Shown here: positions 42,809 to 48,578 of the stretch, in pieces | Layout of the letters: the number at the start of each line of letters is the position of its first letter | Numbering within the stretch: the first letter of the stretch is position 1 | Source: Sporomusa acidovorans | GTDB lineage: Bacteria > Bacillota > Negativicutes > Sporomusales > Sporomusaceae | Strand: one strand, 5' to 3' | DNA: 64,000 nucleotides | Assembly (NCBI RefSeq): GCF_002257695.2 | Contig: NZ_CP155571.1 | Notes under the pieces: model-generated | Databases searched by the model: none | What the model saw: only the letters and a program-made list of their open reading frames with translations | Told to the model about the DNA's origin: nothing | Made by a program: the position numbers and the translations under genes

Positions 42809-43348
42809 TCAGATTCCAGCCAGACAAAGTGCAACTAAACTTTTGGCATCACATAATTCACCAGAGGCGATCATTTGGCGGATTTGTTCGGGCGAATAAG
42901 TCTCGGTATGGATAAACTCGTCTTCGTCAGGTAGTTTATCTGAGTCGATAAGGTCTTCCGCCATATATAAATGAATAATTTCATTCGAAAAACCGGGAGT
43001 AGTATATATAGCCGTTAACTTCTGTAATTTTTGGGGCATAAATCCTGTTTCTTCAGCTAATTCCCGCCTAGCACAAGCTTCCGGATTCTCACCTGGATCA
43101 AGTTTGCCGGCAGGCACTTCGAGGATAACCCGCCCAATCGGATGGCGAAACTGCCGTACTAAAATAATATTGCCCTCCTTTGTTATCGGGACAATGGCTA
43201 CTGCCCCGGGGTGTTCCACTACTTCCCGCGTTGCTGTTCGGCCATTTGGCAGTGTCACCTCGTCACGTCTTACATTAATAATTTTGCCTTCAAACAATCG
43301 TTGTGAATTTATAGGTTTTTCATAAAGATCTGTTTGGGAATCCGACAT
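42809..43348 (-). CDS. nudF: ADP-ribose pyrophosphatase, Nudix family
   Basis: Hydrolyses ADP-ribose to AMP and ribose 5-phosphate. The 179-residue Nudix protein has a full Nudix box at about 81-103 (G81 KLDPGE... RRELAEETGF). The ATG at 43346-43348 follows TTAGGAGGTAATGCT. The gene is divergent from the small plus-strand mciZ-like gene, with 74 bases between the start codons. In B. subtilis nudF has the same neighbours (mciZ, yqxK, spoIIM). Confidence 0.94.
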   Translation of the reverse strand: MSDSQTDLYEKPINSQRLFEGKIINVRRDEVTLPNGRTATREVVEHPGAVAIVPITKEGNIILVRQFRHPIGRVILEVPAGKLDPGENPEACARRELAEETGFMPQKLQKLTAIYTTPGFSNEIIHLYMAEDLIDSDKLPDEDEFIHTETYSPEQIRQMIASGELCDAKSLVALCLAGI

Positions 43349-43370
43349 AGCATTACCTCCTAATAATTTG

Positions 43371-43399
43371 GAATAAATTTCCATAACCATTCATATACT
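43371..43399 (+). promoter_or_regulatory. Candidate sigma-E promoter of the mciZ-like gene
   Basis: On the plus strand GAATAAA (43371-43377), 14-base spacer, CATATACT (43392-43399). The sigma-E consensus is about KMATATT-N14-16-CATACAHT. The -10 fits at most positions and the -35 partially. The leader would be short. The B. subtilis mciZ is a sigma-E gene, which supports the reading. Confidence 0.4.
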
Positions 43400-43422
43400 A
43401 CCTCCATAAGGAGGGACGTCCA

Positions 43423-43548
43423 ATGAAAGTCATTGCGAATAACGGCGTATATTTTTGTGGTAAAATTAAAGAATTGCTTATAGAATTGCATAATATGAGT
43501 AGAACATATAAAACTCTACAGGAGTTACTTGCAAGAGCCAGACAATAA
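43423..43548 (+). CDS. mciZ: MciZ-like FtsZ inhibitor peptide, 41 residues
   Basis: A 41-residue ORF beginning MKVIANNGVYFCGKIKELL and ending LLARARQ. It is preceded by ATAAGGAGGGACGTCCA, an excellent ribosome binding site. It matches the 40-residue B. subtilis MciZ (mother-cell inhibitor of FtsZ) as I remember it: start MKV; GV at residues 8-9; GK at 13-14; E17; L22; RT at 27-28, with a single one-residue gap. MciZ caps FtsZ filaments in the mother cell and prevents a second septum. The neighbourhood (nudF, YqxK-like, spoIIM) is the same as in B. subtilis. I recalled the reference sequence rather than looking it up. It is too short for many automatic gene callers. Confidence 0.82.
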   Translation: MKVIANNGVYFCGKIKELLIELHNMSRTYKTLQELLARARQ

Positions 43549-43593
43549 TTTCTACTAGTGGAGCGTTACTAGCATCCTGACAGAAGGAAAATC

Positions 43594-43625
43594 TTAAACC
43601 GTGGCAAGCCACGGTTTTCCCTTTT
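43594..43625. terminator. Terminator between mciZ-like gene and the P-loop ATPase gene
   Basis: Near-perfect inverted repeat AAACCGTGGC AA GCCACGGTTT (43596-43617), followed on the plus strand by TTCCCTTTTG. It lies between convergent genes and may serve both strands. Confidence 0.8.
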
Positions 43626-43626
43626 G

Positions 43627-44289
43627 TTACACCATCCAAGGATAATGTGTATACGGCTTTAAAATAAACAAAGGCGGATTGACCTTCATCGGCAATTTTA
43701 TCCACTCCGGTACTACCACCCAGGTAACAGGCAGTGATAAACGGCTGGCGGCTTCCTCAACAATAGTCAATCCCTGATAAATATGCTCGACCGTTGTCTC
43801 TGAACCAACATTGGTATTACTGATCAAGCCGCTAATTCTAAGACGTGAAACCTGTTCAATACGTTCCAGAGTCGTGATAATACCTTGAACATCTCCGGTA
43901 AAAGGGCGGCGCGTGTTAACGACCAGTAAAGCCTGATAACCATATTGATCAAAAGATCGTTTTAGTTGGCCCAATACAATAGCCGACTCGCCACCACCAA
44001 CATCCATGATAACCTTAGTGGTTGTCTGAGCAAAGACTGCAACCAAATTATGCGGTAACACAGGTAAATCTGCATGTGCCAGGCGGGGATCAGGTGCAAT
44101 AAGCCTGACGCCGTGTTTTTCCAATAATTCTTGATTTTCCCTGGTACGAAAGTAGGGTTTCACCAAGTCAATATCGACAATGGCAGTATCTGCACCAGCT
44201 GCTTTTAGTTGTAAAGCATAATTAGTGGCCAATTCGGTTTTGCCGCTGCCAAATTCGCCGACAAAAACCATAATGTGGTTATCATTCAT
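43627..44289 (-). CDS. P-loop NTPase of unknown function
   Basis: A 220-residue ATPase with the Walker A motif GEFGSGKT (11-18), a DIDLVKPYFRTREN stretch near 38-51 that looks like a Mg/switch segment, and a Walker-B-like VIMDVGGGES near 92-101. The rest resembles the SIMIBI (MinD/CobQ-type) P-loop class, in which the protein partner decides the role. It starts 19 bases after buk. No specific family name is recognised. A link to acyl-phosphate metabolism is suggested only by its neighbour. Confidence 0.75.
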   Translation of the reverse strand: MNDNHIMVFVGEFGSGKTELATNYALQLKAAGADTAIVDIDLVKPYFRTRENQELLEKHGVRLIAPDPRLAHADLPVLPHNLVAVFAQTTTKVIMDVGGGESAIVLGQLKRSFDQYGYQALLVVNTRRPFTGDVQGIITTLERIEQVSRLRISGLISNTNVGSETTVEHIYQGLTIVEEAASRLSLPVTWVVVPEWIKLPMKVNPPLFILKPYTHYPWMV

Positions 44290-44307
44290 ATCATTTTCCT
44301 GCCTGCT

Positions 44308-45378
44308 CTATTTATATACTTTTGGCTGTTCTTCACCGCGCAATACCCGTAGTGCTCCTTCAGCCAGTGCTTTAAGCTCATCCTCTCCCGGATAAACGAT
44401 AACCGGAGCGATAAATTTTATCCTAGCGGTTATCATTTTTACCAGCATGGCAGAATAGGCTAAACCGCCAGTAAGCACAATTCCATCCACCTGTCCGTTT
44501 ACTACGGTAGCCATGGCACCAATTTCTTTTGCTACCTGGTAGGCCATTGCTTCATAGACAAGAGCGGCTTTACTATCCCCTGCGGCAATACGGTCTTCTA
44601 CGTCACGTCCGTTACTAGTGCCTAGGTGAGCCAGCAAACCGGCATTGCCAATGAGCTTTTTCTTAATATCCTCAATAGTATATTTACCAGAAAAGCACAA
44701 ATTAATCAACCCGTACGAAGGTACCGCACCAGCACGTTCAGGTGAAAACGGTCCTAGGTCATTCGGATTGGTTACATCAATCATTTTACCGTTTTTCTGT
44801 ACGCCGACAGATATGCCGCTGCCAAGATGAATTAGAATTAAAGTTAACTCATCATAATTTTTATTTAAATCTTTTGCTACCCTATGCGCAACGGCCTTTA
44901 GATTTAATGCATGAAACAGGCTGCGGCGAGGTACGTCTGGTAAACCGCTGATTCTGGCTAACGGTTGCAGTTCATCCACACTTACCGGATCAACGATAAA
45001 AGCGGGGATATTCACCTGATCAGCAATACCTTTTGCTAAAATTCCTCCCAAATTTGAGGCATGTTCCGTTTGTACTCCTCTTTTTAAGTCCTCGATCATA
45101 GTTTCATTAACTTCATAGGTACCGCTTGCTAGTGGCTTAAGCGGGCCACCGCGGCCAACAACAGCCGCCAAACTTTCCATATCGACATGATAGTCTGCAA
45201 GGGCTTTTTCTACCAGTTGAAGCCGGTAGTCATACTGGTCATAAATTTTTGCAAATGGCTTAAGTTCATCAAGACTATGGCGGATAACTTGTTCAAAATT
45301 AATCTTTTCATTTGTATACACAGCTATTTTAGTAGATGTCGAGCCTGGGTTTATTGCAAGAATCTTATATTGCTGCAT
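44308..45378 (-). CDS. buk: Butyrate kinase
   Basis: Converts butyryl phosphate (or a branched-chain acyl phosphate) and ADP to the acid and ATP. The 356-residue acetate/butyrate kinase-family enzyme starts LAINPGSTSTKIAVY and has ILIHLGSGISVGVQ near 195 and DGIVLTGGLAYSAML near 310, fitting butyrate kinase rather than acetate kinase. The ATG at 45376-45378 follows TTTGGAGGCTATCG. No ptb (phosphotransbutyrylase) gene is next to it, so its partner is elsewhere. It supports a fermentative or branched-chain acid metabolism. Confidence 0.92.
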   Translation of the reverse strand: MQQYKILAINPGSTSTKIAVYTNEKINFEQVIRHSLDELKPFAKIYDQYDYRLQLVEKALADYHVDMESLAAVVGRGGPLKPLASGTYEVNETMIEDLKRGVQTEHASNLGGILAKGIADQVNIPAFIVDPVSVDELQPLARISGLPDVPRRSLFHALNLKAVAHRVAKDLNKNYDELTLILIHLGSGISVGVQKNGKMIDVTNPNDLGPFSPERAGAVPSYGLINLCFSGKYTIEDIKKKLIGNAGLLAHLGTSNGRDVEDRIAAGDSKAALVYEAMAYQVAKEIGAMATVVNGQVDGIVLTGGLAYSAMLVKMITARIKFIAPVIVYPGEDELKALAEGALRVLRGEEQPKVYK

Positions 45379-45442
45379 CGATAGCCTCCAAATTAAATTC
45401 AATGCTATTGTTATCTTATTCATTATCAGGATAAAAAATCCT

Positions 45443-45480
45443 GCAAAAAAAACAAACCCTCAAGCAGTGAGGGTTTGAAA
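45443..45480 (-). terminator. Intrinsic terminator after spo0A
   Basis: Stem CAAACCCTCA (45453-45462), loop AGCAG, TGAGGGTTTG (45468-45477), followed by a T-run on the minus strand. It lies just after the spo0A stop codon. Confidence 0.92.
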
Positions 45481-45484
45481 AACG

Positions 45485-46270
45485 TTAGCTTGCCCGCATT
45501 TCCATACGCAATTTATCGGCAATCATAGCCATAAATTCAGAATTTGTAGGTTTCCCTTTATCCAATTTAATTGTATAACCAAAGAGTTTATTAATCATTT
45601 CGATATTTCCCCGGTTCCAAGCAACTTCAATCGCATGGCGTATCGCGCGTTCTACACGGCTTGGGGTAGTGGAATATTTTTCGGCAATCATAGGATAAAG
45701 TACTTTTGTTACAGCTCCTAATAATTCTACTTCCGCTACGATCATCATAATTGCATCACGCAGATATTGATAGCCTTTAATGTGAGCAGGAATACCAATT
45801 TCTCTAATAATATTCGTTACTTCCACATCCATTGGACGGGATTTGATAACAGGAGTTGTAGCCGCTGCAGTAACCGGACGTGTAGTAGCAGCAGTGCCAG
45901 CTAATTGCCTAATTCGATTGATAAGCACCTCCATGTTGAAAGGCTTTAAAACATAATAGTCTGCACCTAATTCTACTACCCGTTGCGTTATCGTCTCCTG
46001 GCCAAACGCAGTTAACATGATGATTTTCGGACGTTTACAATTTGATACATTAATTCGCTCTAAAACACCAAGTCCGTCTAAATGTGGCATAATAATATCT
46101 AACACAATAACATCCGGAGTTTTTTCTTCAATGATAGACAGCATTTGTTCTCCGTTGTAAGCTACACCAACTAATTCAATATCGGGTTCCCGGTTAAGAC
46201 ATTCTTGCAAGATATCCGAAAACTCTTTGTTGTCGTCAGCAATAGCTACCTTAATTGATTCTCTCACCAT
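45485..46270 (-). CDS. spo0A: Sporulation master response regulator Spo0A
   Basis: The phosphorelay-activated transcription factor that starts sporulation. The 261-residue protein has the receiver domain with D12-D13, phospho-acceptor D58 (VIVLDIIMPH) and K109, then a Pro/Ala/Thr-rich linker near 125-145, and the Spo0A-specific DNA-binding domain with IREIGIPAHIKGYQYLRDAI near 153 and RVERAIRHAIEVAW near 215. The ATG at 46268-46270 follows GGGAGGATG. Its sigma-H promoter is readable upstream, and spoIVB lies immediately upstream as in B. subtilis. Confidence 0.98.
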   Translation of the reverse strand: MVRESIKVAIADDNKEFSDILQECLNREPDIELVGVAYNGEQMLSIIEEKTPDVIVLDIIMPHLDGLGVLERINVSNCKRPKIIMLTAFGQETITQRVVELGADYYVLKPFNMEVLINRIRQLAGTAATTRPVTAAATTPVIKSRPMDVEVTNIIREIGIPAHIKGYQYLRDAIMMIVAEVELLGAVTKVLYPMIAEKYSTTPSRVERAIRHAIEVAWNRGNIEMINKLFGYTIKLDKGKPTNSEFMAMIADKLRMEMRAS

Positions 46271-46315
46271 TATTTTGACATCCTCCCAGCAAATCTTATA
46301 TGTATAATAAAACAT

Positions 46316-46342
46316 ATTCTATAAATATACGTCAATTCCTTC
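46316..46342 (-). promoter_or_regulatory. Sigma-H promoter of spo0A
   Basis: On the minus strand GAAGGAATT (46334-46342), 11-base spacer, ATAGAAT (46316-46322), agreeing at every position with RNAGGAWWW-N11-12-RNNGAAT. It lies about 46 bases before the spo0A start. In B. subtilis the sporulation promoter (Ps) of spo0A is sigma-H dependent. The site sits after the spoIVB terminator. Confidence 0.78.
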
Positions 46343-46419
46343 CTACCATGGAAAAAAAATCCATTTATTTTAATTTACAAAAATATGTAACAGACTTGCC
46401 TTAAAATCATTATATATGA

Positions 46420-47814
46420 TTATGACAAGTTAGGACAAGAAATTTTAATAATATTACAAAAAAAAACGCCAGAAAAACTAAATAGTTTTCTGGCTGATTG
46501 ATGATCCTTTTTAGGAATTATTCCACTTTCCATGAGCATCCAATCAACAAAGCAACCATATCCGCTTGTTGGATCATGAACAAAGACATGGGTAACGGCT
46601 CCTACCAATTTACCGTTTTGGATAATTGGACTGCCGCTCATACCTTGAACAATCCCACCGGTCTTTTCGATAAGCCGCTGGTCTACCACTTTGATAACCA
46701 ATCCTTTGCTTTCCGGGACTTCCTGGAGATTAATTTTTTGGATTTCTATATTAAATTGATCAATTGTTTGACCATCCACTACTGTCAACATTTCGGCTGG
46801 TCCCACTTGCACTTGGCTCATAGAAGCTACGGGAATTAACTCAGGATATTTTTCATTCGGTAATTTTTCATTTAACTCCCCGTAAATTCCAAATTGGGTA
46901 TTTTTACTGATAGTACCTAATAATTGGTCTTCTTCAATAAAAACACCAATTTTTTCGCCTGGATGCCCTCTTTTTCCTTGCTGAATGCCTGATACTGTTG
47001 CCATTACAATTTTTCCCTGATCACAGTCAATGGGTTGATTGGTATCACTGTCAGTAATAACATGGCCTAAAGCTCCATATATTTTTGATTCAGGATCATA
47101 AAAAGACAATGTTCCAACCCCTGCTGCACTGTCACGAACAAATAAGCCTATACGATAACGCTTGGTATCCGTACATAAAACTGGAGCCACTGTAACATGG
47201 TGCTGGCCTTCGGCACGTTTTAACAAAATATCAACATTCCGGTTGTTCTTGCCGCTTTCATCAATTATCTCAGCAACCTGAGCGTCACTCTGAACAGGTG
47301 TACCGTTTATGCTGATAATGACGTCGCCAACTACAATACCAGCATCTTTAGCTGGAGTAACATATTGACTCAGCATATTTAAGACCGGTGAATGACCGAC
47401 AACAATTACACCTTGTGATTGCAGCACCACACCAATAGAGTGGCCTCCTGGAATTAAGCGAATGGGCGGTAATACATCCACTTGTACACTGCGGAATGGT
47501 ATGATCCCAAATAATTTAAACTCCACAGTAGATTGTCCCAATTTGACCGGTTGAAGAGATACCGGCCGGGATAACGCCAGTGTAGGTAAAAAACCGGGTG
47601 ATTGCACGCGAATACTGTCACTATCATGTCTAACAGTAACTGTAAGTGGAAAATTCACATCAAATAATGCCGTCTCTCCTTCAATAATTCTGATGTGCAT
47701 GGGAAGACCGTAAATATTACGGAATTGGGGAGAAAGACAAAATGCAAAGATTGTACTGATAATCAACATTGCCCATAAGGGCCTACTGCTAAATAGCCGG
47801 ATAAATTTTGTCAT
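46420..47814 (-). CDS. spoIVB: SpoIVB signalling serine protease (PDZ), with abnormal 3' tail
   Basis: Forespore-secreted protease that triggers pro-sigma-K processing in the mother cell. The 464-residue frame has an N-terminal membrane/signal segment (about 14-30), a PDZ domain (about 130-205), H251 in YGALGHVITD and the nucleophile S394 in GMSGSPII. The last conserved part is YGCFVDWMLMESGI (419-432). It continues with about 32 unusual residues that overlap a terminator hairpin, so a frameshift or a lost stop is suspected. The start is uncertain: ATG at 47814, or the ATG or GTG a few codons upstream near GGGAGTG. Gene order recN - spoIVB - spo0A matches B. subtilis. Confidence 0.93.
   Translation of the reverse strand: MTKFIRLFSSRPLWAMLIISTIFAFCLSPQFRNIYGLPMHIRIIEGETALFDVNFPLTVTVRHDSDSIRVQSPGFLPTLALSRPVSLQPVKLGQSTVEFKLFGIIPFRSVQVDVLPPIRLIPGGHSIGVVLQSQGVIVVGHSPVLNMLSQYVTPAKDAGIVVGDVIISINGTPVQSDAQVAEIIDESGKNNRNVDILLKRAEGQHHVTVAPVLCTDTKRYRIGLFVRDSAAGVGTLSFYDPESKIYGALGHVITDSDTNQPIDCDQGKIVMATVSGIQQGKRGHPGEKIGVFIEEDQLLGTISKNTQFGIYGELNEKLPNEKYPELIPVASMSQVQVGPAEMLTVVDGQTIDQFNIEIQKINLQEVPESKGLVIKVVDQRLIEKTGGIVQGMSGSPIIQNGKLVGAVTHVFVHDPTSGYGCFVDWMLMESGIIPKKDHQSARKLFSFSGVFFCNIIKISCPNLS
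46458..46495 (-). terminator. Intrinsic terminator inside the 3' end of the spoIVB frame
   Basis: Stem GCCAGAAAAC (right arm 46486-46495) / GTTTTTCTGGC (46469-46479), followed by a nine- to ten-base T-run on the minus strand. It lies inside the annotated spoIVB coding region, from about codon 440, not after its stop. Confidence 0.85.
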
Positions 47815-47829
47815 ATTTTCTTCCATCAC

Positions 47830-48135
47830 TCCCTATTACATTCTTCCCAAAATTGTCATGTCGCCTCTCACCTCTTACATTGTTTTCAGCTGTAACTTGC
47901 TGCAAAATTAGAATTTCCCGAATTTAATGGGGATTATTCCGGAATTATTAGCATAAATTGTCTTGGAAGCTGAATTTTATGCGTTTTTTTAATAAAAATA
48001 GTGAAAGCTAATGATTGGGCATTTTTTCTTATAAAATCGTTGATTTACAATTCATCTACGGGTTAGCCGTCACCCTTAAAAGCTATTTTAATGCTATTGG
48101 GTAATAGAAAAATAAAAATGCTATGTAGGTAACTC
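47830..48135 (-). other. Intergenic region upstream of spoIVB, holding a possible seven-codon leader ORF
   Basis: About 306 bases between spoIVB and the Spo0E-like gene. At its spoIVB end a minus-strand mini-ORF, 47836-47859, reads MTILGRM and is preceded by GAGGTGAGAGGCGAC, a better ribosome binding site than the one for spoIVB itself. It ends 10 bases before the first possible spoIVB start. A forespore promoter should lie here, but I found no convincing sigma-F or sigma-G pattern. A near-palindrome around ATTCCGGAAT lies near 47940. The rest is AT-rich with no ORF. Confidence 0.45.
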
Positions 48136-48147
48136 CTACATAGCATT
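48108..48147 (-). terminator. Intrinsic terminator after the Spo0E-like gene
   Basis: Stem AATGCTATGTAGG (48117-48129), loop TAACT, CCTACATAGCATT (48135-48147), followed by a T-rich run on the minus strand. The stop codon of the Spo0E-like gene lies in the stem. Confidence 0.88.
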
Positions 48148-48342
48148 AGCTATTAGCCTGTCGTGGTAACACCGTTGATATAATATTTTAGTTAATTTGT
48201 TATATTGATTTAGTGCAATATCTAATTGCTGACTTGCGGCTAAAGCCTGTGGGCTATTCATCCCACACATTTCCACTGTCTTTTGGAGTTCTTCACGCAA
48301 TTCTTCAATAAGATGCAATAGTTTATCCCTTTTGGCAGGCAT
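48136..48342 (-). CDS. Spo0E-family aspartyl-phosphate phosphatase
   Basis: A 68-residue, all-helical hairpin protein of the Spo0E/YisI/YnzD family. The family signature S-Q-x-L-D is present (ASQQLDIALNQY, about residues 37-48). Proteins of this family remove phosphate from Spo0A and delay sporulation. The ATG follows TAGGAGACATTAGAA. It lies between spoIVB and recN, two genes from spo0A, on its own transcript. Family assignment rests on the motif and length. The target response regulator is likely Spo0A but not proven. Confidence 0.85.
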   Translation of the reverse strand: MPAKRDKLLHLIEELREELQKTVEMCGMNSPQALAASQQLDIALNQYNKLTKILYQRCYHDRLIANAM

Positions 48343-48384
48343 TTCTAATGTCTCCTACTATTACAAAAAATTTCATTTGTTACT

Positions 48385-48413
48385 ATTATATGCCAACTAA
48401 TAATGAGTATCCA
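48385..48413 (-). promoter_or_regulatory. Candidate sigma-A promoter of the Spo0E-like gene
   Basis: On the minus strand TGGATA (48408-48413), 17-base spacer, TATAAT (48385-48390). The -10 is perfect, the -35 weak (4 of 6), and the distance to the start codon is about 43 bases. Confidence 0.45.
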
Positions 48414-48479
48414 TATTATTTTTTTGACATTGTCATGTAATTTTTTGATATAATACAAAAAGCCGTGTACCAATCAAAA

Positions 48480-48519
48480 ATAAAACAGCCATGACACCAA
48501 GTTATTATTGGCGTCATGG
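48480..48519 (-). terminator. Probable terminator after recN
   Basis: Stem CCATGACaCCAA / TTGGcGTCATGG with one mismatch (48489-48519 approximately), followed by a T-rich run on the minus strand, about 60 bases after the recN stop codon. Confidence 0.65.
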
Positions 48520-48578
48520 TCACTTCATTTTACTGTATATATGAAAAATGTATACTTACTTTAGCGATTAACTTATGC

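Noticed and set aside
46272..46278. TGTCAAA near the spo0A start as a Spo0A box
   Set aside because: It differs from TGTCGAA by a base and covers the ribosome binding site and start region. AT-rich chance matches are common; another copy occurs near the recN-Spo0E gap.
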